Origin: Methylacidiphilum kamchatkense Kam1
Lineage (GTDB): Bacteria > Verrucomicrobiota > Verrucomicrobiia > Methylacidiphilales > Methylacidiphilaceae
Direction of reading: 5' to 3'
DNA: 64,000 nt
Assembly: GCF_007475525.1 (NCBI RefSeq)
Contig: NZ_CP037899.1
Location: forward strand, 2,108,001-2,172,000
The first letter of the stretch is position 1. Every line of letters starts with the position of its first letter. The translations under genes were made by a program, and so were the position numbers. Below are positions 1 through 9,739 of this stretch, piece after piece. The notes under the pieces are model-generated. The model was not told the origin of the DNA, made no database searches, and saw nothing but the letters and a program-made list of their open reading frames with translations.

Positions 1-77
1 TCAATGAAGACTTCTACCGGTCTCTTTGCCAGGATTCTTTTGTCCTTTACTGACAATTTACCCAATGAGAAGATCGT

Positions 78-812
78 CTATTGTTCTTGGCCCTTTTTCT
101 GTTCTAACAGGCAACTAACTATAAGAGACCAGACAATATAACAACACATTGCAAAGGGAAGCTGCAAAGCCAAAGGCATCGCAAAAAGAAATGTAGTAGC
201 GGGGATCCAAATGATCCAATTAGAAAGAAGCAACGGAGTTCCTTCTTTCATATATATCAAGGGATTCCAACATTTCCAAAATGGGAAAAACTGATATCTA
301 GCTTCTTTCCACTTGAAAAGAGCCATAATAAAAGGGAGCCAAAAAAAAGGAGTATAAAGGAAATTGTCTACAAAAACCTTGCAGATAATCCCATGAAATG
401 AAGGTTCCTCACCAAAAAGCAAGCCAACCGCTTTAAAGACATAGTTTGAAAAGAAAATACTGAGTCCAAAAATAAAAGCTTTGTAAACCGAGGACTCAAG
501 ATGGTAATACCGGACTTTGCCTTTTTCCCATACTATCACATGTAACAATACTGCAAGGGGTCCGCAGCAGATCGCATTGACACTAACTGTAAACCAAATC
601 CCTTTTTCTCTGTTTAAACGTTCTAGATGCTCCAGTAATTCCTTAACTTTCCATCCCTGATAATAACCAATCGTAAGAAATGCAACAAAGATGCCGATAA
701 TTAACGCTGGCAGAAGATTTTCTTTAAAGACTGCTTTAATCTCCCCTTTCTTTTGAGAACACCAATCTGAAAGAAAAGAATGAGTGTTTTCCCTACTAAA
801 GGCCATATCCAT
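78..812 (-). CDS. Mpv17/PMP22-like integral membrane protein
   Basis: A predicted 244-residue, very hydrophobic protein with about five membrane segments (near residues 30-50, 70-95, 110-135, 150-170 and 195-235). The C-terminal half has the layout of the Mpv17/PMP22 family: a K..DN....P start of one helix, then an aromatic-rich loop and a final pair of helices with NW..W.P. That family match is from memory and tentative. An open frame runs on upstream to 1052, but that part overlaps the aldehyde dehydrogenase gene in another frame. I therefore start at the ATG at 812, 13 bases after the dehydrogenase stop; the ATG at 806 is equally possible. It is probably the last gene of the leftward cluster. 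Function in bacteria is unknown. Confidence 0.55.
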   Translation of the reverse strand: MDMAFSRENTHSFLSDWCSQKKGEIKAVFKENLLPALIIGIFVAFLTIGYYQGWKVKELLEHLERLNREKGIWFTVSVNAICCGPLAVLLHVIVWEKGKVRYYHLESSVYKAFIFGLSIFFSNYVFKAVGLLFGEEPSFHGIICKVFVDNFLYTPFFWLPFIMALFKWKEARYQFFPFWKCWNPLIYMKEGTPLLLSNWIIWIPATTFLFAMPLALQLPFAMCCYIVWSLIVSCLLEQKKGQEQ

Positions 813-825
813 TTGGATTTTTCGC

Positions 826-2322
826 TTAAAGCTGCACGCAGACCGATTTTGTTTGGAGGTAATTTTCCAAAACTTCATGTCCCATTTCTCTACCCCAGCC
901 TGATTGTTTGTACCCTCCAAAAGGAAGGGCTGGATCATCAACATTATAGCAGTTGATCCATACTGTCCCCGCTTTGATCTTTGCAGCAAGCCGATGAGCC
1001 TTGGAAATGTCTCTTGTCCATATCCCTGCAGCCAAGCCATAGATAGTCTCATTAGCCATTTTGATCAAATCTTCTTCCTTTTCAGCATCAAAAGGTAGGG
1101 CGCAGACAACTGGACCAAAAATCTCTTCTTGATAAACCTTCATTTGCGCATGGACATTAGTCAGCAGAGTCGGAGCAAAAAAATAGCCTTTTTCTCCTAT
1201 TCTTACCCCTCCACAGCCTACTTCTGCTCCTTGGCGAATGCCCGACTGCACATATGAAGATACTCTTTGGAGCTGTTCGGCAGAGATCAAAGGACCAATT
1301 TGACTATTTGTATCAAATCCAGAACCTACCCTTAGCTCCTTGGCCTGTTGAGTTATGGCTTTTGTCAATTCCTCATAGATTTTCTTTTCAATGAAAAGCC
1401 GGCTCCCAGCACAACAGTTTTGACCACTATTTATAAAAGCCGCGTTTGCCGCTTCGCCAATCGCTTTATCTAAGTCTGCATCGGCAAAGATTATATTGGG
1501 GGATTTGCCTCCAAGCTCTAAGGTTAGTTTTTTTAAGTTCCCAACCGCTGCTCTCACGATGCTTTTGCCTACTTCTGTAGAACCCGTAAAGGCCACTTTG
1601 TCGATGCCGCAATGATTGGCAATCGCTGCCCCAGCAGGTTCACCAAATCCAGGAAGAATGTTCACAACTCCTTCTGGAAATCCCGCTTCCACAATCAACT
1701 CTCCAAGTCTAAGCGCCGTAAGGGGCGTTTGTTCTGCAGGCTTAAGAATTACTGTACAGCCCGTTGCTAAAGCTGGAGCCAGCTTCCAGGAGGCCATGAG
1801 AAGAGGATAATTCCATGGAATGATTTGTCCCACTACACCAATGGGTTCTTTTAATGTATAGGCCAAATAACGATTTGGACTAGCTAAAGAAAAGGGGATG
1901 GTGTTCCCTTCAATCTTGGTAGCCCAGCCAGCCATGTAACGGAACAATTCGATCGAAGCAGGAACATCCGAGCTTTTTGCAGCATGAAGCGGTTTGCCGT
2001 TGTCTAAGGATTCAATCTGGGCAAGCTCTTCGGCATGGGTTTCCATCAGGTCGGCAAGTCTCATCATAAGCTTAGAACGATCGGATGGAGATATCCTTGC
2101 CCATGTTCCATGTTCAAAAGCTTGCCTAGCGGCATTGACAGCCCGATCTACGTCTTCTTTTCTTGCCTCATATACTAAAGCAAGAATTTTTTCGGTTGCC
2201 GGATCATATGTCGGAAACGTATTTCCAGATAATGATTCTACCCATTTTCCATCAATTAACATTTTTTTTGGAGAATCTTTCAAAAACGTTTCTACTTCAG
2301 GCAATACAGTTCTATTATCCAT
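826..2322 (-). CDS. NAD(P)-dependent aldehyde dehydrogenase
   Basis: A 498-residue aldehyde dehydrogenase that oxidises an aldehyde to its acid with NAD(P)+ in the cytosol. Family landmarks are all present: the cofactor segment IPWNYPLLMASWKLAPAL, the FTGSTEVGKS loop, the general-base Glu near residue 269 (LELGGKSP) and the nucleophile Cys near 303 (GQNCCAGS). The length matches betaine/retinal-type dehydrogenases. The frame is open 18 codons further upstream, but the ATG at 2322 is preceded at 4 bases by a perfect GGAGGT ribosome site (2327-2332), which decides the start. The substrate cannot be read from the sequence; in a methanotroph it could detoxify aldehydes. It sits 40 bases after the glycosyltransferase gene, with a 15-base tandem repeat in between. 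Confidence 0.9.
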   Translation of the reverse strand: MDNRTVLPEVETFLKDSPKKMLIDGKWVESLSGNTFPTYDPATEKILALVYEARKEDVDRAVNAARQAFEHGTWARISPSDRSKLMMRLADLMETHAEELAQIESLDNGKPLHAAKSSDVPASIELFRYMAGWATKIEGNTIPFSLASPNRYLAYTLKEPIGVVGQIIPWNYPLLMASWKLAPALATGCTVILKPAEQTPLTALRLGELIVEAGFPEGVVNILPGFGEPAGAAIANHCGIDKVAFTGSTEVGKSIVRAAVGNLKKLTLELGGKSPNIIFADADLDKAIGEAANAAFINSGQNCCAGSRLFIEKKIYEELTKAITQQAKELRVGSGFDTNSQIGPLISAEQLQRVSSYVQSGIRQGAEVGCGGVRIGEKGYFFAPTLLTNVHAQMKVYQEEIFGPVVCALPFDAEKEEDLIKMANETIYGLAAGIWTRDISKAHRLAAKIKAGTVWINCYNVDDPALPFGGYKQSGWGREMGHEVLENYLQTKSVCVQL

Positions 2323-2335
2323 TGTTACCTCCAGA

Positions 2336-2365
2336 TCGTTTATTTTATTATCGTTTATTTTATTA
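2336..2365. repeat. 15-bp perfect tandem repeat (two copies)
   Basis: The unit TCGTTTATTTTATTA occurs twice in direct succession at 2336-2350 and 2351-2365. It lies just upstream of the ribosome site of the aldehyde dehydrogenase gene and overlaps the last codon of the glycosyltransferase gene before it. The extra copy lengthens the leader of the dehydrogenase by 15 bases, a multiple of three, so both copies stay open in the dehydrogenase frame. It could be a slippage site or part of a promoter; no function is shown. Confidence 0.6.
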
Positions 2366-3208
2366 TAACATTTCATTTATTATTCGTATAACCTCATTAG
2401 CCTTCTTGTAGTTACATGGTAATAGTTTACCGTTTTTATCTATACGGTCGTGATGATGAATAATATAAGGTTCGATTTCATCAGGTTTATAATAAGGATG
2501 AATTGGATACGCTGTTTGAAAATTCATTGATATAGGCAAAGGTTGTATCGGAATTTTTGTCTTTTGAAGCATGAGAGAAAAAGCTATTTCATCTGTATAA
2601 TAAGATTGTTTTTCAATCGTCTTAAATTTTGGATACGCTCTAATTAAATCATTAATACAGTTAGCCCATTCATTCTTTATAATGTCTACGTACATTCTAG
2701 GTATAATCAGCACACCAACATTATAATGCGGATATGTTAATTTATCGAGTGATTCCGTATTATATATTTTTAATGGTATTTCTAGATTATAATATTTAAA
2801 TAACTGAATATAATCTTCTAAGGAAAAAAGAGAAAGATAGTCATGATAATCTATTTTTGCAAGAACATGATACGATGTTATATATGATGAATAATCTCTA
2901 GCTATTACTATATCATTATCAAGTACTATAAGATAGTCATATTCCTTCTGTATTTCAAATATTCTCAGATTATTTGTGTGTGGATATTTGGCATTGAACG
3001 GCTTGATTATCTCAACTTCTACATCCATTTCCTGAAATACTTTTTGATATTCAGGACGAATCGTATTAACAAAACAGACCACTGCTGGCGATTTAGCAAG
3101 ACGTCCACCAAAAAGTCGTAAGCTTTTAAAAAGTATTTTACTTTTTTTATAATGCTCCTCGTTATTTTCCGCAACACAAGATATTAATATCTTTGAATAC
3201 GATTTCAT
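2363..3208 (-). CDS. Putative glycosyltransferase (GT8-like, DxD motif)
   Basis: A 281-residue soluble protein. A hydrophobic strand leads into LDNDIVI around residues 95-102, the DxD-type metal and nucleotide-sugar site of GT-A fold glycosyltransferases. Later motifs (YNVGVLIIPR around 160 and IHHHDRID near 250) resemble the arrangement in family 8 enzymes, where a late His binds the metal. It lies one base after the stop of the sugar aminotransferase gene, so the two are almost certainly one transcript and likely act on the same surface polysaccharide. The region is clearly more A+T-rich than the core genes nearby, as is common in polysaccharide loci that have been exchanged. Donor and acceptor are unknown. 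Confidence 0.55.
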   Translation of the reverse strand: MKSYSKILISCVAENNEEHYKKSKILFKSLRLFGGRLAKSPAVVCFVNTIRPEYQKVFQEMDVEVEIIKPFNAKYPHTNNLRIFEIQKEYDYLIVLDNDIVIARDYSSYITSYHVLAKIDYHDYLSLFSLEDYIQLFKYYNLEIPLKIYNTESLDKLTYPHYNVGVLIIPRMYVDIIKNEWANCINDLIRAYPKFKTIEKQSYYTDEIAFSLMLQKTKIPIQPLPISMNFQTAYPIHPYYKPDEIEPYIIHHHDRIDKNGKLLPCNYKKANEVIRIINEML

Positions 3209-3209
3209 T

Positions 3210-4304
3210 TTATCTCTTTAAGGCATTAACTATAATTTCACTGATTAGGTCTACCGTCGACACGGCAAGGTTATTATACAATGGCAGGCAGAGAATTCTT
3301 TCAGCTATATACTCGCTTACTGGACATATACTTCTTTTTTTCATAAAGGAAAGATGATTAAGTGAAGGATAAAAATAACGTTTAGGATATATCCCCCTTT
3401 CTTTGCATTGAGATACTATCCATTCCAGAATTCCTTTTTCAGGAAATATTACCGGATAATAGGAATAATTATATTGAGTTCTTTCTGCTATTTTCTGTTT
3501 TTTAATTGGCAAACCTTCTAAATTTTTATCATACCTCTCTGAGAGTCTTTTTCGTTCATTGATAATTTCTTTTACATGAATCAGATTGCATAATCCCATA
3601 GCCGCGTGCAATTCTGAGTTTTTTGCGTTAATTCCTAAACTGCATATCGCATATTCATCGGCAAAACCAAAATTCCTCATCATACGCAGTTTTCTTTCTA
3701 TTTCCTTTGATCTAACAACCAATGCTCCACCTTCAACAGTATGAAATATTTTTGTAGCATGAAAGCTAATAGTAGTGATGTCACCATAAGCAAATATAGG
3801 TTTATCATTAAAATAAGTACCGAAAGCTTGAGCTCCATCATAAATGATGTTTAATCCATATTTTTTTCCTATTTCTTCTATTTTCTCCACATCACACGGA
3901 TTTCCAAATATATGAGGAACCAGAATGGCGCTAGTTTTGCTCGTAATTGCTTCTTCGATTAAGGAAGTATTGATGTTCAATGTGTCAGAAAAAATATCAA
4001 CCATTTGTGGCTCACATCCTTCCCATAAAATTGCTGAGGTTGTAGCGATAAAACTAAAAGGAGAAGTAATAACTTCTCCCTTTATGTTCAAAACTTTAAG
4101 TGCAAGTTGTAAGGCGATTGTTCCATTTGAGACATATACGATATAATCTAAATTAAGATATTCTTTTAATCTAACCTCAAATTCTCTAACCATAGGTCCA
4201 TTGTTGGTCAACCATTCTTTTTCCCATATAAGTTTTAGATAAGATAAATAACGCTCTATTGGAGGTAAAAAAGGTTTTGTCACTGTAATATTCATATGCA
4301 TCAC
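3210..4304 (-). CDS. DegT/DnrJ/EryC1/StrS family PLP-dependent sugar aminotransferase
   Basis: A 364-residue member of the DegT/EryC1 family, which transfers an amino group to a nucleotide-linked keto-sugar. The PLP lysine lies in SFHATK near residue 185, and the Asp that holds the cofactor nitrogen is in DGAQAFG near 156. The N-terminal stretch with WLTNNGPMVREFE is typical of the family. Methionines at codons 1, 2 and 4 are all possible starts and none has a convincing ribosome site. It is followed after one base by a glycosyltransferase gene, which supports a role in making an amino-sugar (for example on a dTDP-keto-sugar from the rfbA/rfbB products) for a surface glycan. The exact product is not predictable. 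Confidence 0.85.
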   Translation of the reverse strand: MMHMNITVTKPFLPPIERYLSYLKLIWEKEWLTNNGPMVREFEVRLKEYLNLDYIVYVSNGTIALQLALKVLNIKGEVITSPFSFIATTSAILWEGCEPQMVDIFSDTLNINTSLIEEAITSKTSAILVPHIFGNPCDVEKIEEIGKKYGLNIIYDGAQAFGTYFNDKPIFAYGDITTISFHATKIFHTVEGGALVVRSKEIERKLRMMRNFGFADEYAICSLGINAKNSELHAAMGLCNLIHVKEIINERKRLSERYDKNLEGLPIKKQKIAERTQYNYSYYPVIFPEKGILEWIVSQCKERGIYPKRYFYPSLNHLSFMKKRSICPVSEYIAERILCLPLYNNLAVSTVDLISEIIVNALKR

Positions 4305-4781
4305 ATTATTAAAAATGTAGTTAATTTTATTGCTGAAAAATAAAAAAAATATTAAAAATTTTCTATATTATATATATGTAAGAATATTTTATATATATGT
4401 TAATATTTTTTACATACATTACATATACTTTTTATTATTCCTTGTTCAATAGATACCAACATAGCATACTGAAAAAAGTTATCATAAAGCTAAAAGATGA
4501 ATATTTTTTAATAATTAGTTAATGTCTTATTCATATTTATATTGCTTCTTAGATTGCTTAGTGAAAATTACAATTTAAGGAATCAATTAATGGCAAATGA
4601 ATTATTGGAAAGAACAATATAGTGCCTATTAGGAGACATACGAAATAGCGGGAAGTTGGATCAAAGATAAAAAATTAAAAGAAAGGATGAAATTTAGAGC
4701 CATACATTTCTAGTACTGATCCAGTTAGTCTTGAAGACAGGGAAGACAAAAAACATGGAAGAGTCAGAAAAGAATTGGTAC
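4305..4781. other. AT-rich intergenic stretch
   Basis: No convincing coding region. The first 150 bases are extremely A+T-rich, with several runs of alternating TA (around 4368-4400), and could hold the promoter of the leftward aminotransferase-glycosyltransferase pair. No terminator, tRNA or riboswitch pattern was recognised. Confidence 0.5.
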
Positions 4782-5398
4782 TTAATGCTTGTGACCAAAA
4801 CTAGACCACACTATCCAGTCTCCAGGCTGCAACTTCACAGGAGCCTTCCCGGGGGCAGATACATGATGCGTTTGGGAAACGACACCACCTAACCATAGGC
4901 GATAGGGTGCATGGTAAACACGCCCATGCTGTCCCTGTGATCCTTCAATCCACAGGTTTTGTACCGCTAGCCCCTCTTTGGGCTTATGACAATAACTGCC
5001 TTCAGCACTGCGACTGGAGATGCTATGCTCCCCCTCAGTGATGTACACAATATGGTCTTTTCTTAACTTCTGGTGAAATATCTTTGCTTCTTCCCACCGG
5101 CTCATGCGCAGGCCGTGGTAACGGCCGGTATGATTTTTTCGCATCACCCACTGGGTTGTCGAAAAAAACAACTGTATGGCCCTTCTTTACAAAGTTCGAT
5201 CATTTGGCCTCAACTCGAGTACCACAAGTCAACAGATGATGCTCGTAACGCAGCATGAGCCTGCCTCTGGCTCTTCCAATTTCCTCCGTCATCATAGGAA
5301 ACCTTGTAGGGGTAGAGGATGTTTTCTATCTCCCCAAGCCTTACGGGCCAATGGGGGAAAAATCTATAAACTTGAATTTCTTTTTGCCTCTTTCTCAA
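4782..5398 (-). pseudogene. Broken gene remnant, possibly a transposase fragment
   Basis: Two leftward frames (5398-5210 and about 5171-4782) look like parts of one former protein. The upstream part ends at a TGA (5210-5212) right after VDLWYSS. Reading past that stop and adding one base to the run of seven A on the plus strand at 5162-5168 joins it to the downstream frame, giving a continuous product of about 200 residues. The DxWYSS...MIEL spacing recalls the second catalytic block of IS4/IS701-type transposases, but the C-terminal half does not obviously continue that fold, so the identity is weak. The stretch is more G+C-rich than its flanks, which fits imported DNA. No terminal inverted repeats were found. 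Confidence 0.35.
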
Positions 5399-5564
5399 AG
5401 CACCCTGCTAAATTGTCAATTGCTCTTCAATTGTTTTTTCCCTTTTTTTATTTTTCTTTATTTTTAATGTAAAACCTTCCTCCTTCCTTCCCTTTTCACT
5501 CATAGTTCATAGATTTTTATAGAAATCTATTGGACCTTTTGGTCTTTAACTTAATGAAATAACG

Positions 5565-6547
5565 ATGAAACGATTCCTCATTAGCATAGGTATTCCAGTC
5601 TACAATGGAGAAAGATTCTTAAGGGAATCGATCAAAAGTGCCCTGTCGCAGAGTTGGAGTGAAAAAGAAATTTTGGTAGTCGATGATGGTTCGACAGATT
5701 CGACGCAGTCCATCATTAGATCTTTTCAAGGAAATATCCGGTCATTTCGCATTGAACACCAAGGAGTCTCAAAAGCACGCAATGTGATTCTTAAAGAAAG
5801 CAAAGGCCTTTGGATTCAATATCTAGACGCAGATGATTATCTATTGGAAGATAAAATAGAAACCCAGATTAAGGAATGCCCTAATATTCAAAAATATGAT
5901 GTCTTGCTAGGGGATTGCTCGTCGAAGAATGGGAAAGAGGCCAAAGAAAAAAGAATTGTTTTCAACCTGAATATCTTACGCACACTTATTTGGATCCCTT
6001 CATCCAATGGTTCAATAGGTATAATCCAAATGTCGCCGGCTGCCTATTTTTAAGAGAAGCGTTATTGAAAATTGGAGGTTGGAATGAATCGCTGAGGTTT
6101 GGGAGTGAAGACAATGAGCTTTACATGCGCATTTTCCAATCTAGTCTCCGATGTTTTTGGACTTGTTCAAAAAGAGCGGTGTACAGAGAAAATTGGACAA
6201 CAAAAAGTTTGTCTAAAAGTTATCCTGTTGAGGTTTTAAGAACAGAAATTAAGCTTTTTGATCAAATGGTTGAATGGCTCCAACAAAAAAATATGCTTTC
6301 GGAACAACGAAAATTAGCAGCCTGTAGAGCCTATTTCAGAATCTTGGAAGATCTAGCCCTTTTTCGTTATGATGAAGCTTTGGCTACATATTCTCGACTT
6401 CTCCAACAAAATGTTCTTCCAATGAAGCAATGGTATAGAAAGTTCTCAAAAAGCTGGATTGGCAGAATATTTGGCTTCCCAATGAGAAGTTGGTTGAGAA
6501 GATACTGCTTTGCAGCAAAAAGAATAGAAAAAAAGATTATAAAATAA
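5565..6547 (+). pseudogene. Family 2 glycosyltransferase, frameshifted
   Basis: A GT-A glycosyltransferase of about 327 residues split over two frames. The N-terminal part (from ATG 5565) begins ISIGIPVYNGERFL and contains LVVDDGSTDST and LDADDYL, the nucleotide-sugar binding and DxD motifs. The C-terminal part continues in the -1 frame with FLREALLKIGGWNE and GSEDNELYMRI, the acceptor-side ED motif of the family. The switch falls at the six A of 5947-5952; a seventh A would give one continuous protein (AKEKKNCFQPEY). It is likely a surface-polysaccharide enzyme. It may be intact in the living cell if the run is mis-called. It converges on the FkbM gene. Confidence 0.8.
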
Positions 6548-6614
6548 TCTTTGTTTTCCTATAATCCAATAGCAAAAGGCTTTTTTGGTTGTAGTCCCTG
6601 TTTTCTTTAGCGTG

Positions 6615-7436
6615 TTATTTCCATGCATAGATCATGGTGGTCTGTTCTGTCATCGGCTCACTATAAACAGAATATCCTTTGTCTTTCAGAAAATTATGGA
6701 GCAAAAAGGGAGAACATTCGGGATGTGAGATATGATGAGCCTCAAGAACAATACGATTAATCCGATCATAGATTTTGGATGGACAATGAAAGAGAATTTC
6801 ATATTCAGCTCCTTCACAATCCAGTTTGCACAAATCACATTTTTCAATCTGATATTCGCTAAAAAGATCTTCTATAAGATAGGATGGAATCCGAATTTTT
6901 TTTGATATGTTCTGACTAAATGTAGAAAGAACAGAGCTTAGAACTGGGAACGGACCCTCTGAAGCCAGAAAAAGGTCAACTTCATTTCTCTCCGAATATA
7001 TAACTCCTTTTTTAACGAAGAACTGTGTTGTTGGATTCATCTGATGAAGGGATTCCATCCATCGAAGGTTTTCTTCAATTGGTTCAATTGCAATTACTTT
7101 TGAATTTGGAAATTGGCTAAAGACAAAATACGAAAAAAGTCCAATATTTGAGCCGATGTCTATCACAGTCAATTTTTCTTTATTAGCCCAACTCCAAAAA
7201 TTAGGCCAATAGATTCTCAAAGCGAATATTTCTTCAAAGAGATTATCCATCTTTGATTTAGGAACAGCAATTAGGATCTGATGATTCCTACATTTAAAAA
7301 CAATAGGGTCTGAAAGCTTTTGAATAGGATTGGCGCCTTTTCGCTCTTTTCTATACTGAAAGTAAACTGGCCAATTTTCAAAAGTTTTAACCACATTAGC
7401 ATACCGGATGAGCCGCTTATTCCAACTCATTGACAA
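6615..7436 (-). CDS. FkbM family SAM-dependent methyltransferase
   Basis: A 273-residue class I methyltransferase of the FkbM type. The SAM-binding glycine loop is VIDIGSNIGLFSYF near residues 90-105, followed by an acidic residue at the end of the next strand (VIAIEP). The family's characteristic LCKLDCEGAEYEIL lies near 200. FkbM enzymes O-methylate sugars or similar hydroxyls, and in polysaccharide clusters they usually cap or decorate glycans. That fits the neighbouring glycosyltransferase, with which it converges across a 67-base gap. ATGs at 7436 and 7430 are alternative starts with no decisive ribosome site. Confidence 0.8.
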   Translation of the reverse strand: MSMSWNKRLIRYANVVKTFENWPVYFQYRKERKGANPIQKLSDPIVFKCRNHQILIAVPKSKMDNLFEEIFALRIYWPNFWSWANKEKLTVIDIGSNIGLFSYFVFSQFPNSKVIAIEPIEENLRWMESLHQMNPTTQFFVKKGVIYSERNEVDLFLASEGPFPVLSSVLSTFSQNISKKIRIPSYLIEDLFSEYQIEKCDLCKLDCEGAEYEILFHCPSKIYDRINRIVLEAHHISHPECSPFLLHNFLKDKGYSVYSEPMTEQTTMIYAWK

Positions 7437-7725
7437 AATCCCTTACTGTTTTAGTCCTCTATCAAAGGCTTGCTTCTGATATGGACATAGATTTTAATTC
7501 AACATTTCTTTCAAATCCATTATCGATTTAAATATTCTATCTAAAATAAAACAGCAGAACTTTGGCTTGAGCAGAGGGGAAAACTGTAAGACCTTTTTTA
7601 TTCACATTCTTTTAAGCCTAGAACTCACTTTTTGTAGACGATGCACAACTCTTGTTACAGCAAGAAGTAGGTTCTTTAGTGATATCTCTTCGACTTCTTT
7701 TCCTATTTCCTACATAGTGATTGGT

Positions 7726-8586
7726 TTAAATTTCGGCTATATTCAAAAATGGTTCAATAGTTTGATAAGAAAAAACCGGTCCATTTTTGCATAAAAACAG
7801 AGGACCAAATTGACAATGTCCACAAGACCCAACAGCACACCGCATATTTCTTTCCATTGAAAAATAAATGTTCTCTTTAGCTATTCCATATTTTAAGAGA
7901 GTATAAGCACAAAAACGCATCATAGGCTCAGGACCGCACACGAAAACTATAGTGGAAAGAGGATGAAATTGCGCTTGAGAAATAAGATTAAGTACATTGC
8001 CAATATGACCATTCCAGGTTCTAGCTGTTGCCAGTTCTACTGCAATTTTTACCGAAATATCTTTTCCCCTAGAAAGAGTCTCTAGTTTATCCTTATAAAG
8101 TATGTCCTGTGGGGTCCTTACTCCATACAAAAGAGAAATCCTTCCATAACTAGACCGATTTTGTACAAAAAAAGGAATTGTTGACCAAAGAGGAGGAAGA
8201 CCAATTCCCCCAGCAATAAGAAGGATATCTTTGGTCGATGCTTCTTGGATTGGCCAGCCATTGCCAAAAGGACCACGAATGCCTAAAATATCCCCTTCTT
8301 TTGCATGCTCAATTGCTCGAGTAACACTGCCAACAGAACGAACGGTCAAAAAATATTTTCCTTGGCCCTCTCCATTCCCAGCAATCGAAAGAGCCGCTTC
8401 GCCTACCCCAAAAACATAGACCATTAAAAATTGTCCAGGCTTAAAAGTGCATTCATTTTTTTCTAATGGGGAAAGCCAAAGACTAACCACTCGAGAACAT
8501 TCAACAACTTTCTTTTCGATTATGAAAGCCTTAGGAAGAAGAGAATCAGGAGGTTCGGAAACAGATTGGCATTCCTTTGCTTTCAT
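7726..8586 (-). CDS. HydG-type FAD/NAD(P)-binding electron-transfer subunit, PFOR-linked copy
   Basis: A 286-residue ferredoxin-reductase-type flavoprotein of the sulfhydrogenase gamma (HydG) family. The FAD region is [30 protein letters not shown] and IAGGIGLPP form the NAD(P) entry and dinucleotide loop, and CGPEPMMRF is the conserved nicotinamide-side motif. The C-terminus [15 protein letters not shown], with a later LCKNGPVF, gives the four cysteines of a [2Fe-2S] cluster. Its start overlaps the end of the HydB-like gene by four bases, so the two are translationally coupled. There is no hydrogenase in this operon; pyruvate:ferredoxin oxidoreductase is upstream instead. I infer that it passes electrons between the PFOR system and NAD(P). 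A close paralogue lies at 16085-16930. Confidence 0.85.
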   Translation of the reverse strand: MKAKECQSVSEPPDSLLPKAFIIEKKVVECSRVVSLWLSPLEKNECTFKPGQFLMVYVFGVGEAALSIAGNGEGQGKYFLTVRSVGSVTRAIEHAKEGDILGIRGPFGNGWPIQEASTKDILLIAGGIGLPPLWSTIPFFVQNRSSYGRISLLYGVRTPQDILYKDKLETLSRGKDISVKIAVELATARTWNGHIGNVLNLISQAQFHPLSTIVFVCGPEPMMRFCAYTLLKYGIAKENIYFSMERNMRCAVGSCGHCQFGPLFLCKNGPVFSYQTIEPFLNIAEI

Positions 8587-9728
8587 TGGGAAACGCCTTC
8601 TTTTGATTGCACTCTTAAGGCCGCAACCTCTTCAGTAATATCAATTCCAACAGGACACCAGGTTATACAACGGCCACAGCCGACACATCCAGACATTCCA
8701 AACTGATCAATCCAACTTGCCAACTTATGACTTAACCATTGCCTATATCTTGATTTTATCGATGATCGAACACTACCTGAAGGCAGATGGCTAAACTCCA
8801 TGCTATAACAAAAATCCCATCTTCTCCATCTTTCCGCTTTTTGTTCGTTTAAAGATACTGAATCTTCTATTGTCCAACAAAAACATGTAGGACAAACCAA
8901 TGTACAGGTTGAGCAAGCAATACATCTACTAGCAACATCATCCCAGCGGGAATGCTCCCAATTGTTATAAAATAGTTCTTTTATTCCCGCTGTATCCATT
9001 ACTTTTGTCATTTGAGTCTTGGCATTCTCAATAACACGAGCAGCAAAGAGAAGATCTTCTTCTTTTACATCTCTTAAAGGTAAAGAGCTGATAAGCTTTT
9101 CGCCTCTAGAGCTTCCAATTTCAATAAGGAAAAAGTGTTGTTGTTGATCAATACATTCTGTCAACGCCAAATCAAATCCTCCTTCTGCTTTAGGCCCCGT
9201 TCCCATAGACAAACAAAAGCAACAACTTGAAGATTGTCCACACTGAACTACAATGACAAAAGCCTCTTCTCTTCTTCTCACATAAGCCTTGTCTCGAGAT
9301 TTTCCTTCAGAGAATATCTTGTCTTGAATCAAAGCAGCATGAAGATCACATGACCTTACTCCTAAGAAGGCATATTTCTGTATTTGCGGATTTTCCTCAA
9401 CAAAAGTAAGACGGCCCGCTTTTTTATCAACCGTCAAGAGGCGTTGTCTTGGAGGAAACAAATATTTTTTCATGCTCTGAAAACCGACATTATAACCAAA
9501 AAGAGCTTCATCTGGTCGTCTTTTGATTTGGTATTTCCCCGCCTCTTGAATATCTGTCCATCCAATGGGTAGATCCATTTCGGATTGAATTTCTCCATAG
9601 CTAATCGCAGTCTCGCTCAACACAGGTCCAATGATGGTATATCCTTCTTGGTGCAATGCATCGATGAGCTTACCAAAATCTTGCCTTTGCAGTACCTTCT
9701 TTTTTTCTAAAAACATAATGTCAGCCAT
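8583..9728 (-). CDS. HydB-type iron-sulfur electron-transfer subunit, PFOR-linked copy
   Basis: A 381-residue protein of the sulfhydrogenase beta (HydB) family. An N-terminal domain carries [12 protein letters not shown] and [22 protein letters not shown]. The C-terminal ferredoxin-like part has two cysteine clusters, [14 protein letters not shown] and [17 protein letters not shown], which should hold two [4Fe-4S] clusters. It lies 11 bases after the dihydroorotate-dehydrogenase-like gene and overlaps the HydG-type gene by four bases, in an operon led by PFOR. By analogy with sulfhydrogenase it relays electrons to the flavoprotein partner. Here the likely electron source is ferredoxin or PFOR rather than H2 (inference). 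A paralogue of almost the same length is at 14474-15622. Confidence 0.85.
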   Translation of the reverse strand: MADIMFLEKKKVLQRQDFGKLIDALHQEGYTIIGPVLSETAISYGEIQSEMDLPIGWTDIQEAGKYQIKRRPDEALFGYNVGFQSMKKYLFPPRQRLLTVDKKAGRLTFVEENPQIQKYAFLGVRSCDLHAALIQDKIFSEGKSRDKAYVRRREEAFVIVVQCGQSSSCCFCLSMGTGPKAEGGFDLALTECIDQQQHFFLIEIGSSRGEKLISSLPLRDVKEEDLLFAARVIENAKTQMTKVMDTAGIKELFYNNWEHSRWDDVASRCIACSTCTLVCPTCFCWTIEDSVSLNEQKAERWRRWDFCYSMEFSHLPSGSVRSSIKSRYRQWLSHKLASWIDQFGMSGCVGCGRCITWCPVGIDITEEVAALRVQSKEGVSQ

Positions 9729-9739
9729 TTCGGTTGAAT

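Noticed and set aside
813-1052. An open leftward frame that would add 80 residues to the N-terminus of the Mpv17-like protein
   Set aside because: It lies wholly inside the end of the aldehyde dehydrogenase gene in another frame and has no membrane or family features; the start after the dehydrogenase stop is simpler.
5176-5472. A 98-codon rightward frame in the remnant region
   Set aside because: Antisense to the better-supported leftward remnant, ends in low-complexity Phe/Ser sequence, and has no recognisable domain.
5947-5953. Programmed -1 frameshifting in the family 2 glycosyltransferase
   Set aside because: The A-run is in the wrong codon register for a standard X XXY YYZ site (GAA AAA AGA), so a simple indel is more likely than recoding.
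6548-6614. Terminator hairpin between the family 2 glycosyltransferase and the FkbM gene (CCAATAGC...GCTTTTTTGG)
   Set aside because: The stem is only three or four pairs in each half with mismatches, too weak to list.
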